This document shows positions 1 to 11,699 of a DNA stretch of 64,000 nucleotides, piece by piece. Source of the stretch: Jacaranda mimosifolia. Taxonomy: Eukaryota; Streptophyta; Magnoliopsida; Lamiales; Bignoniaceae. The stretch is taken from contig CM032125.1 in assembly GCA_018894105.1 (NCBI GenBank), forward strand, positions 1,922,001-1,986,000. The letters are read 5' to 3'. A program made the translations under genes and the position numbers. Numbering within the stretch: position 1 is the first letter of the stretch; every line of letters begins with the position of its first letter. The notes below the pieces were generated by a model. That model worked only from the letters and a program-made list of their open reading frames with translations, searched no databases and was not told the origin of the DNA.

Positions 1-853
1 TGCCTTGCATGTGGTTGGAGGTATGGTCTAGGGTTTGAGGGGAAACATTTGGTGGTCTTGGTTGGAAGAAACAAGGTGGTTTTTCGGTGGTTGTGGTTGG
101 AGTCGTGGCTCTCGGTGAAGAAATGAGAATGGAAGAAGAAGAAAATGAAAGGAAAATGGAGAAGAAGATAAAAGTCTAAAACCTAAGATCCCGGCTTTCT
201 TCTTGTAAGATCTTATTCGAGTTTAATTCCTCCAATAGATGCATATGAATTTGCTACCGTCATTCTTTCAACATTTGCAGAGCTAACCCCTGAAGTGACT
301 TCGGTCCTAGCTGTATGGACGGGTTGTCCCTCACTGCTGCATTCTGTTAGGCTATGGATTACAGGAACAAATATAGTTGAATGGAATAGCAGGCGGGTTA
401 CACGTTCCATTGTGCTGAGGTGTAAGGTGCAGGTGGTGATGATCACCCCGGGGTATGCGCTAGTGCCCTTGACATATACTCTAATACCCGCCAACACTCG
501 TGAAACCCGGGTTGGTCGGTCCTCCATTCATCCGATCGAATGTGAGAGAAAACAAAAGGAAAGAAGGAAAGAAATGGTGGTGAAGAAATTAATTGAAATG
601 ACAAGAAGTATGGTTTCGGTTGATTTAATCCCATGCTTTCATTTTCATTTTTTTTTTTTCAATTAATCCCTAGATTTTTAGGATCTCTCAAAATACATTT
701 TTGGCCCTAAAAATCCTTAAAAACATCAATTGGGTCCTCAATAATAATGAAACATAATTAAATAATTCCAAATTCAAATCGAATAATTAAAATTAAATGA
801 TTAAATAAATAAAAACAAATTATCAAAATATACGAAAATTCGAGGCCACTACA
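1..853 (-). mobile_element. Partial 3' LTR of a Ty3/gypsy element (runs off left edge)
   Basis: Bases 1-170 and about 541-853 repeat 5092-5601 in the same orientation at high identity, both ending in an AAAATATACGAAAATTC-type block. Read on the minus strand this copy starts at 853 with TGTAG, directly after a purine-rich tract at 854-869 that follows the pol stop codon. That is the expected order pol, polypurine tract, 3' LTR. The rest of the LTR lies beyond the window. Relative to the other copy it carries about 370 bp of extra sequence (171-540). Confidence 0.75.
171..540. repeat. ~370-bp insertion present in only one LTR copy
   Basis: The two LTR copies align up to about 170 (5261) and again from about 541 (5265), so about 370 bp have been inserted in this copy or lost from the other. 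The inserted segment is clearly less AT-rich than its surroundings. I see no convincing terminal inverted repeats or target-site duplication, and I do not recognise a protein. It contains short open frames on both strands that look fortuitous. Its origin is unknown. Confidence 0.6.
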
Positions 854-899
854 ATCTCCCCCTCTTAAAAGAATCTGTCCCCAAATTCTCATTTGAAAA

Positions 900-1100
900 T
901 CAAAAGAGCTCAAGATACTGCTGGCGCATGAGATCCTTTCTCTCCCATGTTGCTTCTTCAACGTTATGGTTGCGCCACAACACTTTGACTTGAGATATAT
1001 CCTGATTTATGAGCTTTCGACTCTATTGATCCAAAATACACATTGACCTTTCTTTATATAAAAGATCTCGTTCCAGCCGCATGCTCTCCGGTGATAAAAT
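900..1100 (-). pseudogene. C-terminal remnant of Ty3/gypsy pol polyprotein
   Basis: Minus-strand translation gives SPESMRLERDLLYKER, then ILDQ, an in-frame stop, SRKL and finally VKVLWRNHNVEEATWERKDL before a TGA at 900-902. The VLW..HNVEEATWE sequence is the hallmark end of the integrase/chromodomain-like tail of plant chromoviruses of the Tekay/Del group. Upstream pol and gag are missing: only about 450 bp separate this remnant from the primer-binding site. The element is therefore a deletion derivative that cannot encode its own enzymes. Confidence 0.8.
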
Positions 1101-1564
1101 ATGAAAGGATAAAGGTTAAATAAAATCAAATCAGACTATAGGCACATAAGTCTAATCATACGAGATACAATAGGATCCCATAAACACCATGTAGTACGCA
1201 AATTCATCACACTAACATCAATCAATCAAATTCATCTAAATTCCTTAAATCACAAAGAAGCTTCCTGACATGCAAAACAACTAAAAGGTTTAGTCAAACT
1301 ATTTAAACCAGAGGTCAATCACAAATCCAACAATACCCAAATGATATTCAACACCTAGATCATCAATAAACTAGGCTCTAGCAAGTCTATCAATTCCAAT
1401 CACAACAATCCTTCTCATGTAAGCTTTGGTCATCAAAACCTAAGCTCTAATATCCTTTAACTCATGCATATCTTAGACATTTTCACAGTCAAACTTAACT
1501 TTATTTCCATGAGTTCCAAATCCGAGGATTATATACCAGCATAGCTCAGGCTTTCCAAATCTAA

Positions 1565-1576
1565 GCTCTGCTACCA
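1565..1576 (-). promoter_or_regulatory. Primer-binding site, initiator Met-tRNA type
   Basis: On the minus strand, TGGTAGCAGAGC follows the LTR end (GGGGCACTACA) after three bases. It differs at one position from the canonical TGGTATCAGAGC complementary to the 3' end of initiator Met-tRNA. Its location fixes 1580-5601 as the 5' LTR and the element as minus-strand. Confidence 0.7.
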
Positions 1577-2089
1577 CCTTGTAGTGCCCCATCTTAGGAT
1601 AGAACCTAACTTGAGGTACCACTCCAATTCAATCTTAAAACAAACTATAATTAAACAACACGATCAGTAAGTCTGTCAGAACTTTTTCCAAACTTAACAA
1701 ACACATATAGCAGTAGAAATCAAACTTAACATATCATAACATACTTTTTCCAAACTTAACAAACACATATAGCAGTGGAAATCAAACTTAACATATCATA
1801 ACATCTCTACACAACTGAACCACCAGTAAACCCATATGTATACATAAACACTAGTTCTATTATATTCCTCTTGTTCAAGCCGAAAGTCCTTGCTCCTCAA
1901 TTAACCCTGCCTGAGAGAAACAACAGTAAACAGAGAGGGTAAGTCCGAAGGACTTAGTGAGGCATATTTATAACTATATACAGACACTCAAGAAACATAT
2001 ACAAACGGATCAGATTACAGAGATAAATAGAAACAGATCATCTCGAACGGCCTGTGATCATCTCAACCGATCCTATTTGGGAAGAACAT

Positions 2090-2640
2090 ACTGACGGCTC
2101 GTTGAATGGCCCGTGATCATCTCAATCGATCCTGTTCGGCAAGTATAGGGTCATCTCCACCGAGCATAGTCGGGAGGAACATATTGACGGCTCGTTGAAT
2201 AGCCCGTGACCATCTCAACTGATCCTATTCAGGAGGAACATACTGACGGCTCATTCGACCTGGGTCATAGCCCAATCTAAACAAATACAAGTACTGAACA
2301 AAACAAGACTAACGATCTCAAGTACAAGACAAATAATCAAGAATGAGTGCCAACAGAAACAATAACCAAATTTGGGCTTATGGCATATCCCGCACATAGC
2401 AGGAAAACATCCCATTATTCAATCAACATTCCTGGGCTTACGGCTTATCCCATGCATACAGCAGAGATTAACGTCCTGGTATTCAATCAAAACTTTCGGG
2501 CTTACGGCTTATCCAAGCACTCAACAAGGATTAACATCCCATTAGCTTGAGAAATCTGGGCTTACTGTTGATCCCGCACATGGTAGAAGAACGTCCCATT
2601 AGCTCTGAGCTTATGGATGATCCTGCACACAGCAGGAGAA
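2090..2640 (-). repeat. Short tandem modules inside the LTR
   Basis: Two families of short repeats stand out. A module with GACGGCTCGTTGAAT and CCGTGATCATCTCAA recurs about every 75-80 bp at 2050-2260. A module with GGGCTTACGGCTTATCC and GCAGGA.AACRTCCCA recurs about every 70 bp from 2370 to 2640. Comparable modules (AGGGACTTCCCCTGG) occur in the related LTR at 15580-15730. They appear to be internal LTR repeats, possibly enhancer-like; no function is shown by the sequence. Confidence 0.6.
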
Positions 2641-3444
2641 CGTCCTATTTCTCATCTGAGATTTACAATTGGTAACAGATAGCAGACGGTCATATTACAA
2701 ATGGACGGATAACATACAATCAGATAACAGAATAGTACAGATTTCAAAAATACAAATAACAGACAGAATTCTAGGTGCCAGAACAGACAGAAACAGATAC
2801 GATATCAAATATAACCCTCACAGCGGTATATAGATCAGATAACAAATAATGTACATAATCCAAACACAGTTTGGAGTATGGTACAGAAATAGTAAACCCA
2901 CATAGGGGCTGATCTCAAATAACATATATATATATATATCAAGGGTGCCAACTTGGCAGATCCTCACAAAGCATATAAACAATTACTCAAGAGGTTTAGA
3001 ACCTCACGATATTCAATAATTAACGAATGGTTATAATCATATCAAATACCAGAGCGGTGGAAGCTCACCTCTGGAGTCTCAGACACTAAAATCACCGTTA
3101 GAAGCTTACTGCTTTGTGGATCCCAATTCCACATCACCTAATCCAATAGAATAGGTCACAATCAAATCCCTATTCAATCCTAATAACCCTTATTAATTAC
3201 AAATAAGCCTGTAATATCCTAATATCACTATTTAACCTATATCGGTATTATGAATCATAATAAACGGTCCAAATATCTTATTTATTTTAACTATTGTTAT
3301 TAGTTAGGTTTCAAGTCCATAATCCACAAGTTAAGGTCCCAAATCTTTCAATTAACTCAATAATCCCCAAAATTACTATTCTAATTCACATCCGAGTCCA
3401 CAATTCTCGTAACATCCATGCATGGGCTTATGTATACTCATCAA

Positions 3445-4619
3445 CATGGTTCGTCGGATCGGTGATTTTTCAGCTGGAACGAGGTTGTCGGAACCGGATC
3501 GGGCAACGGCGTTCGGTCGCACTGGAGTAAAACGGGGTTGTGTTAAGAATGGGCAAAATCGGCCGATATCTCGCCGGAACGCCGATCCACACTGATAAAT
3601 CGGTTCTTCACGGCAGGCCGAAACGGAAAGGTGGACTCGGGAAGAAGATGGACTTGGGGACTGGAGATTGTTCTTCATTTTTCAGTCGGCCTGGAACGGT
3701 GGTGTTTTGAAGGACGATGGTGGTGGCGGGATGGTTGCCGGCGGGAGGTTTGGTGGCATTGGATGGTGAGATTGGAACGGGATGCTTGAAAATAGGAAGG
3801 CAGAGGGCCGCTGGAGAAGCCAGGCTTTTGCTTTCTTTCTTTCTTTCTTTCTTTTTTGTTTTTTTAATTAAATTTTACATATTATCTTAATTATTTAGAA
3901 ATTACATTTAGATGTTTATTCTTGTTTCTAAATGTATAATTCTATATTAATTCAAGATATAATAAAGTTATATTTAAAATATTTTATATTTTTATATGTA
4001 AATTTGAATTTTCAATTTACAAAAGAATAAGAATATATAAAAAATTAATGTATAACATGTCTTCTATTTTGTTTGTTTTAACAAAGAGTTAAATCATATT
4101 AAAAATATATAATACTTAATAAATTATAATTTATATAGAATGATGGAAAAATTTTAACTATTTGTTTACATGTCAAAAAATTAGAAATCATTACAATTAG
4201 TTCCTAATATATTTTTGTATTAATATATTTCATCAAAAATGCGCTAAAGGATGTTACAAAATTTTGTACATTATTATTCTACACTTATTAGTAATGTTAT
4301 AATTTTATTCTATCAAATTCACTTTTATTATATTATTGAATAATTGAATGAACAATTTAAAAAACATTATCCTCAATACTGTTATAAGAAAGCTTTATGA
4401 AATCTAAATCAATTTATAATGCATAAAATTATGTTATTGTCTAATATAAATGCTATTAGATATTCTTATGTGTTTTAATATTTTTTGGTATTTTTTTGAA
4501 ATTTTTTAATGCTTTAAATCACAAAATGTGCGGAACGTTCGCGATCGTTCCGTGATATTGCAATGGAAGTGGAACAATGGATCCCATTCCGTTCTCCGCA
4601 ACCGTTCCTGTGAACCATG
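3445..4619. mobile_element. hAT-like non-autonomous DNA element inside the LTR
   Basis: The segment begins CATGGTTCGTCGGATCGG and ends with the inverted counterpart of CATGGTTCACAGGAACGG (14 of 18 positions match). It is flanked by direct repeats CTCATCAA (3437-3444 and 4620-4627), an 8-bp target-site duplication as in hAT elements. Because CAT follows on both sides, the repeat could also be read as 11 bp. Both subterminal regions are full of GGAACG/CGTTCC motifs in both orientations, resembling transposase-binding arrays. There is no transposase reading frame. It contains a (CTTT)n run at 3831-3853 and an AT-rich centre. Confidence 0.6.
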
Positions 4620-5601
4620 CTCATCAACATACTCAATCTCATTTCTTAACAATATACAAGCTTCCTAACAAATCGGTACAATGCACGTACATAAATATAC
4701 ATACATGTATATATATATATATATATTCCAAACCATTGTTTTTTAACCTAAAATGTCCAACGAAAACTCGATTTCACAAATGGAAGGTACTGTCACGATC
4801 ACCGTGACGAGACGAAAATACTGTCCGTGCGCCACCACCGTCGATATACTGACTATTTGCACCGTTCTCTTCGTCTCACTCCCCTGAGCAACAATCTCTG
4901 GTTATTTTCCAATTATTCCTTCCAGTTTCGCCAAAAAATGCCCAAAACGGCCATACAACCTCAGAAACTTCTTCTCCTCATCGAGAGCTACGCACCGGTG
5001 TGCTCAAAACATGGATTCTGTCGCTGTTCTGCCGTTGCCGAAAAAATCGTGGAAATGGGTCTCTTCGTGCCGCCGTTCACGGTGGCCGAATGCCTTCCAT
5101 GTGGTTTGAGGTGTGGTCTGGGGTTTGAGGGGAAACGTTTGGTGCTCTTGGTTGGAAGAAACAAGGTGGTTTTTCGGTGGTTGTGGTTGAGGCCGTGGCT
5201 CTCGGTGAGGAAATGAGAATGGAAGAAGAAGAAAATGAAAGGAAAATGGAGAAGAAGATGAAAATTGTGAGGAGAACACAAAAGGAAAGAAGGAAAGAAA
5301 AGGTGGTGAAGAAATTAATTGAAAAGACAAGAAGTATGGTTTCGGTTGACTTAATCCCATGCTTTCATTTTCATATTCTTTTTTCAATTAAGTCCCTAGA
5401 TTTTTAGGACCTCTCAATTAAGTCCTCAAAATAAATTAAAGTACATTTTCGGCCCCAAAAATCCTTGAAACCATCAAATGGGTCCTCAATAATAATGAAA
5501 CATAATTAAATAATTCCAAATTCGAATTGAATAATTAAAATTAAATGATTAAATAAATAAAAATAAATTATCAAAATATACGAAAATTCAGGGTCGTTAC
5601 A

Positions 5602-8600
5602 ATGCGACTAGGGTCAAAACTCAATTTTGAATAGGAATTAATGAAGATCGGCCCATTTGACCATCAATTGAAGCTACAATTAGAAAATTCATTGAGTTCT
5701 AAGACATTTTGAGGTAAATATCACCATTAAACTACCTTAGATTGGGCTAAAATATAATTTGTTTGAAAACTTTCGAAGTTGCACTTGTGTAGGAGACAGG
5801 TTTTGGATATGGGTAGAATGATTGTGGGTGTTTGTGATAGTGATAACTTGCAATTTCTTTTGCTAAATGTGGCTAGGAATGAATGTTCATATTGTAAAAT
5901 TATGTTGGATAATTGGAATTTGAAGTTAATTGAATTTGCTGGAAAATATGAAACATGATTTTGATAATAATTTTATTTTTAAATGTGATTTTGGAGCTAT
6001 GTGATAAGTAAAGTATTAGGACATATATGGTACATTTAGGAATTAGTCAATAAAATAGATAGGAAAGATTACTCTTATACTCAAGATAGTAATAAAAGTA
6101 ATCACTTAGATTATTAGATAATAATTTCTGTCTTAAGTATTTGAGATAACAATACCAATTAAATCAAAAATTAAAATGATACATAGTACTCCAAATTAAA
6201 TTAGTTTTTCATAATACACTTATTAACAAAAGAACAATAAAAAATGATTGAATCTTGAATCTAAGTGATCGAGCTTACAAGTTTGTTGCAGAATTCCAAT
6301 TACAAGAATCGATGAGGTCTTCTGTGCCTCTTAATATCTTCCTGTTACTTGTTAATATTTTCCAGAAATAATATACCTATCTTATGTTTCTTCGAACACC
6401 TTGATCAGTGATATGGTATGATCTTCTACTCCTCCGTAATTTCCATCTATTACTTGTTAATAGCTACTTCTTGAAATCAAATATCCTTTACGCATTTCTT
6501 GAAATGCCTCACTTCTTATGATGGTAATTGTTTGACCTTCTTGGTAAATTTGAGTCGGTTGAAATCCTAAATCATTCCTCTTTTCTTTCAATCAAAAGAT
6601 CATGTTATTATCATTATTTATTTCATTTGCTTCTTTATAATCAAAACTATGTTACTCAAACAAGTAAAATAGGAACACCTATGCTGAATACTTCCAAAAC
6701 ATCTCAAAAAGGATTGTTCAAAAGAAAAGAATAATATTTTTATGAAAAAGTCTTCTTACTCCAAATAAGTTGTAAATTGAAAAGGGTCGTGTTTTCTAAT
6801 TATCATAAATCTTCTCATCCTACTCGTTGAATCAAGAACTGAGTGCCACACTTGCGGACAAAGGGTGCGTGGTGATGGCCACCTCTAGAGTCCCTAGTTT
6901 GACATGTACTGCTATACTTATTGCATTTTTCATCCTTTTGAATATCTTATTCAGTCAGTACTATAGAGTACGTGCCGGGCAAAGCAAAATGCCACACTAG
7001 TTGAAAGGGAATGTGTAGTGGGGGCCACCTCTAGAACATGTTGTCATTGGCATTTCTGGATTTCAGTACTAGACATCTTTTAACTACACCTTTGTACCTC
7101 AAATGAAAATCCTACTTTGTTCTTCATAAAATTAAGTATAAGTATCTAAGTGCCATGTGCAGTTGTGTGAAGGGGACCACCTCTAGAATCCTATGCACTA
7201 GAGTCTGAGCATGATAAAAATAAAAAATGAAAAGCAAAAAAAGAAGAAGCATTAAGATTTATGAGTTCTCCATGCTAGTATGGGACAGTGATGGAGTTAT
7301 AAGAAAGGTTTGATGTGATCATGATATCTCTGATCTAATAAGGTTTTATAATTAATTTAACTCAGTCATCTCATGATTTATGTAAAACCTTAATATATTT
7401 CGAATATATGTACATACGATGACAAAGTATTTATTATAAAAGCATGTTACCAAAAAAAGTTATCCTAGCATGTTCACGTCCTACTCATTACATAATTCTC
7501 ACTCTATCATCTTTCATTGCAGAAAAAGCTTTATACAGGTAACTCCCTCCAACTTTTCCTCACTGGGTCATTCAAACTCACCCTCATACTTTTCTTTATA
7601 CAGATGAGACTGGAATGGTCGTACCGAAGAGGAAGCTTGGGAATAGAGAAAGAAGAAATTATCTTTTGTTTAAATCCTAATGTACTCAAACCAATAAGTT
7701 TAATTATGTGTATATATAATAAGACTTATAGCCATGGCGGCTTTAGTGCCATGCCACAGGTACTAGTATATTAGTATATGTGCACTCATCTATAACTAGA
7801 GGAAAAGTTCAGACTAGTGTAAAAAGAATAATATATAAGTTATTTCTGTTAATATGATTTGTCATTTTCTTTTGTTAATCTGCGCTTGGCATTGGCTTTT
7901 GAGAGGAAAATCTCCTGAAGAGGGTTAGTGTCGCATTGTGGTGATTTCGAGGCCTCCAAGGTGCCACACGAAGTATATACCCGATAAAATATATAGTATC
8001 AAACAATCTAGAATTCTTATTTTTATATTGCTAAACATTAAATAATAGATAAATTATAAATATTTATTTCACTTTTTTTAACAAACATGAGTTAAAAAAT
8101 AATATAATATTTTTATTTTACACTTTCATATTTAAATGTTTAGAATTGACTAGAACTTATCTTTCTCTGTTTTGGCTTAATTAAGAAGAAACTTAACTGA
8201 GAACAAAATCATTATAAATAAATCGAGCACAAGAGCAAGCATTTTTTTTCTTTCTAATTTTAGATTAAAAACAAGTGTCCTTAAAAATTTAAGATTAAAT
8301 AAGTAATATACCTTTTAATTATTTGTCTAAATTTAGAGGAAACCAATTTATAATTTGCTCTGAATCATCTGAATCATATTTTTCATTTTATTTCATAATA
8401 TAACAATTGAAATTTATTGTTTAAAAAGCAAAAAGAACATTTTAATTAATAAAATATAAAAATTAAAATTAAATTAAAATTATGGAATAACGACTGACAC
8501 AAATTTAATTCATGAGAATGATAGAAAATAAATTAAAAAATAAAAGCTTCTTCAAATATCACCCAAAAATAAAAAAAATTCAATAGTCGGCTACTACTAA

Positions 8601-9039
8601 TCATTATATTGTAGAATATATATACGATTCATATCTTTTAAATGTTAAGTTTTTTAAGACATATTTTAGTTTATTCATTATTCCATTTTTTAGTAAAGGG
8701 TTATCAAAATGGTATTGAATCGATAAATTTTTATTTTGAATCTATTTATGTTTAGTTGATTTAGTATTAAATATTGTAATATATATTTAGAACATCATCG
8801 TATATGGTTATTTAGAGAAATTTCACTTATACTTTTAGATATATAGACATAATTTTATAATAATATTATCATAGCATATTTATTTTAACTTAAAGACAAG
8901 ATAAGATGAAGCGAAAACATGCCGCATTGAGCACTATAGAGAGACAGGTATATATAGATAAAATTTAAGAATCCATGAAAAATGAGAAAGTGAATTAAAT
9001 CACCAAGGAGAAAATATATAAAAATTAATAAGTTGACAT
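5602..9039. other. AT-rich intergenic region without a recognisable gene
   Basis: No reading frame here looks conserved or coding on either strand. The stretch starts with the ATGCG base pairs that should be half of the target-site duplication of the gypsy element. The only organised structure I see is the threefold degenerate repeat at 6838-7185. Very AT-rich DNA fills 8000-9000. Confidence 0.5.
6838..7185 (+). repeat. Three-copy degenerate repeat, ~145-160-bp period
   Basis: Each unit starts with a GTGCCACAC-like box and ends with GGCCACCTCTAGA about 45 bp later. The terminal box lies near 6890, 7023 and 7168. The repeated box is strongly conserved compared with the surrounding sequence. 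I do not recognise the family. Confidence 0.5.
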
Positions 9040-9855
9040 CTATTTTTCAACATAGCTTTGAATGAAAAAGAGTTAATTCATAAAGAATTCAGTTGTCAGT
9101 ATTATCAATTTATAACTTCTAAGAGCATAGATCATTTCTTATTAATCAAATTGTTAGTATATTCATAATACATATGATTTACATTTTTCAATAGATAAAA
9201 ATTTAAATTTTAATCTCATGTTTTGATTAGATTTGAGAATTGATAATCTTTTGTCCTCGAAGATTCATGAATTAAATAAGGTACTTAATTACATTCATTG
9301 TGATGCTACAAGGTATAAAAGAACCTCGCATATTTCATTGTGGCAATAAAAAAAATTTAGATTTCCTTCGGTTTAAACGTCAAATGAATTGTATAAGTTG
9401 TTTATTTTTCCATCAGAACAAGTTATGAATTTTCGAAAAAATATTACAGTTTTAAACTATATATTCACTTTTACTTCCTTTGATGTGAAATTAGATTTAA
9501 AAAAAAAACATTAACATATATAAGGATGGAGTTTTACTTTTCGAATACAAATCATGGTATATCATGATCTTTCGGACTTAATTTCCAAACAAAAATAGGC
9601 ATGGTAACTTCCTGTATTTTGTTAAAATGGAAATGAGCTTGAGAATAGAAACTACTTAAATAATTAGATTTATCAGAAGTAGTTATGAGAAAACTTATAA
9701 AATTTATAGAGATAATTCATATGCAAAAATCTTCAAACGGTTAAAATAAATGATATTTAGCTCCATATCTTAAAAAATAATAAATTGGACTAATTTAATT
9801 TATGATTGTCCAAATGTCTATCAAGCTGCTGCAATTTTGATTGAAGGAATAATTA
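9040..9855 (+). pseudogene. Decayed Helitron replicase/helicase N-terminal fragment
   Basis: The plus strand contains broken frames resembling the Helitron-like N domain: FTFRIQIMVYH, then NELENR, then near 9810 CPNVYQAAAILIEG. In plant Helitrons the corresponding stretch reads roughly F.F...G.VYH...N.ELENR...QVA.I.VEG. The segment is homologous, inverted, to 48800-49620, sharing GAATGAAAAAGAGTTA and the block around AAATAAGGTACTTAATT. Frames are interrupted throughout and no helicase core is present. The assignment rests on remembered domain motifs and should be tested by a profile search. Confidence 0.5.
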
Positions 9856-9990
9856 TAATAATTATAATTGTCAGTTTGCTGGGGATCAAGAAAACCAGAC
9901 AGTATTCAGAGGCAAGGGGTTAGATGAAGAAACAGAAATTGAATATTTATTACACCTCAAAGCGTAGCTAGCAAACACCATAGCAACACA
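9855..9990 (-). repeat. Partial copy of the beta-glucosidase 3' region (exon deleted)
   Basis: This matches 37910-37985 joined directly to 38260-38310. The shared blocks are ATTGTCAGT.TGC.GGGATCAA, GAAGAAACAGAAA and ATTGAATATTTATTACACC followed by AAGCGTAGCTAGCAAACA. Relative to the copy at 38 kb it lacks the intervening exon and intron sequence, so it is a deletion-bearing duplicate. Confidence 0.65.
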
Positions 9991-10039
9991 CAACACAAAT
10001 TTCAGCAAGTGAAAGAAACTTTGAAGGGTCCAACAATTC

Positions 10040-10330
10040 TCTCAAGCAAATTCAAGGAGTTTCACAACATTCAAAGCGCTCTTTGTAGAGCTTATTATAT
10101 TTTGGCATTTGATTTGAAGTTAAGGTGCGATGTCCGTGAATTGGCAATATTTTCTTCAAATCAAATTCAAGGAGATCCACGATGTTTAAGCTGTCCTTCA
10201 CAAAGCACATCATATTTTGACATTTGATTCGAGATTAAAGTGCGAAACCCTAGAATTTGCATGATTTTTTTCAAATTAAATTCAAGGAGATCCCTTTGTG
10301 GAGCTCATTAAATTCAAGATCATATTTGAA
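10040..10330 (+). repeat. Tandem repeat, about 112-bp unit, 2.5 copies
   Basis: Units start with CAAATTCAAGGAG at about 10049, 10160 and 10273. Each continues through a CTTTGTGGAGCTTA-like and a CATTTGATTYGARRTTAA-like block. It lies between two duplicated pieces of the beta-glucosidase region. No coding function is visible. Confidence 0.6.
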
Positions 10331-10508
10331 ATGGAAGAATAGGAAGGTTAGATTAGAGATTGGATCTACAATTGATAAATTTTAATTTTATTTTATTTGT
10401 GCGATTTTTCTTGTCTTGCAATTTTAATTTTTGCAGAAAAAGAAATTTATGCTTACACCAAGCAGCATTCAGAGAAAGGGGGACAGAGAAACAAAAGCTA
10501 TACGCGTA

Positions 10509-10927
10509 GGGCCCGTTTGGTTTTATTTCCAGAGCCATTTTCAATTTCTAGCCATTTCTAAAAATTGAAAAGTCAATTATAAATGTGAAATGTAAATGAA
10601 AATGTGTTTGGATGTTTTGTTGGAAAATAATGATTAAAATATGTATATAATTGAAAATATGGTTGATTTATATTTTTTTATGTTTAAGAATATTTATTTT
10701 TTAAAAATATATGTATATTTTATTAATTTTAAAATGATAGTTGATACTTTATGTCAAATCAAATTTGAATTTGATTGATTTGATAATATGATGATATGGT
10801 AGATTTAAAAAGAGTTTGAAATTGAAAATATGAATAGTTTGAGTGAAAATAGGAAGAAAGTGATAGTTTTAAATTTTTATTTTCAAATGAAAATGAAAAG
10901 GGCTTGTGGAAATAAACCAAACAGGCT
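10509..10927. mobile_element. MITE with GGGCCCGTTTGGTTT termini
   Basis: The ends are GGGCCCGTTTGGTTTTATTTCC and, inverted, AGCCTGTTTGGTTTATTTCC. The paralogous sequence at 37985-38010 lacks this 419 bp (GCTATATGCATACTCTTCGC), so it provides an empty site. The flanks suggest a short TA-containing duplication (GTA/ATA), which would fit a PIF/Harbinger-like (Tourist) element; hAT is the alternative. The inside is AT-rich and non-coding. Confidence 0.65.
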
Positions 10928-11699
10928 AATAGTGTTTGCAACTATTACAAAACAAATGTTCAAAGGACAGGATACATATTTTTATACAATTGCATACACA
11001 TTATTAGTCCGAAGTGCAACACATAGAAGCAGCGGAAATGCTGCATCTCATGTAATGGAGATGTATTATCATCTTCGTCATTCATATATACCTGTGGATG
11101 TATAACAAGCATAACAATTTATAGTGTGAAACAAAAAAAAAAATTCATATTTATTACAGTTAGGCTAGAAAACAGATCGACAATGTTAGGCCAATGTAGA
11201 AAGGCAAGACAAGCGCAATAATACAATTAGGATTTTTTTTACACAATTAAGGGGCATTTTGCAGAGATATGAAACCATGGAGCACTAATTTGCAGTTTCC
11301 CGTTTCATCAATATAATAACTCCTTTTTTATTGAATTGCACATTAATATATATGTGTTTAATATGCATTTATGTACCCTCGACCAACCAGTCAGGATCCC
11401 ACTTGCTCTCTCTTTATCCATGGATAAAGTAGAACAAGAGAGCTAGTGAGAAACTCAAGGTGATGAAAAGCTCAACAAGAAACTTATCCATGAGGAGAAT
11501 ATGACCTGAAATTTTGGCTTATTTTGCTTGAAGTACTGCGTGTGCTTACTACATTTACATAGATGAAAATTTCAGCCACTCTTGGGACCCAATATCAATC
11601 ATGTGAAGGGAATGGTGGTTGTTCCTCAAGCTTAGTTCAACAATCAAGAGAGAGTGGGAAATTTTGCATGATCAATGTGTTGGCCATTCATCACTAAAA
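10928..11699 (-). pseudogene. Second, more decayed copy of the BGLU42-like 3' region
   Basis: This region aligns with 38000-38580. On the minus strand, 11030-11095 retains a remnant of the penultimate exon, whose codons read approximately NDEDDNT.PLHEM where the better copy has DDEDDDTSSLHEM. The first codons are disrupted and the exon's 3' half is lost. The remainder (11140-11699) is former intron shared with 25063-25510 and 38330-38580. Cut on the right by the LTR at 11700. Confidence 0.65.

Larger units (their letters stand above)
1580..5601 (-). mobile_element. Long 5' LTR of the minus-strand gypsy element
   Basis: Minus-strand ends are TGTAACGACC (from 5601) and GGGGCACTACA (to 1580), giving TG...CA termini, with the primer-binding site just beyond. 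The part at 5092-5601 is shared with the 3' LTR at the left edge. The part at about 1580-3100 is homologous, inverted, to 15150-16436: both have the GGTAAGTCC..GGACTTAGTGAGG block and CCCCTATGTGGGTTTACT. Base composition is mixed, with a C/G-rich zone belonging to an inserted element. The LTR is about 4.0 kb, or about 2.85 kb without the insertion at 3445-4619. Confidence 0.7.

Noticed and set aside
4827..5407. Possible proteins on both strands
   Set aside because: The region is the 5' portion of a gypsy LTR repeated at 1-853; frames are not conserved between the two copies.
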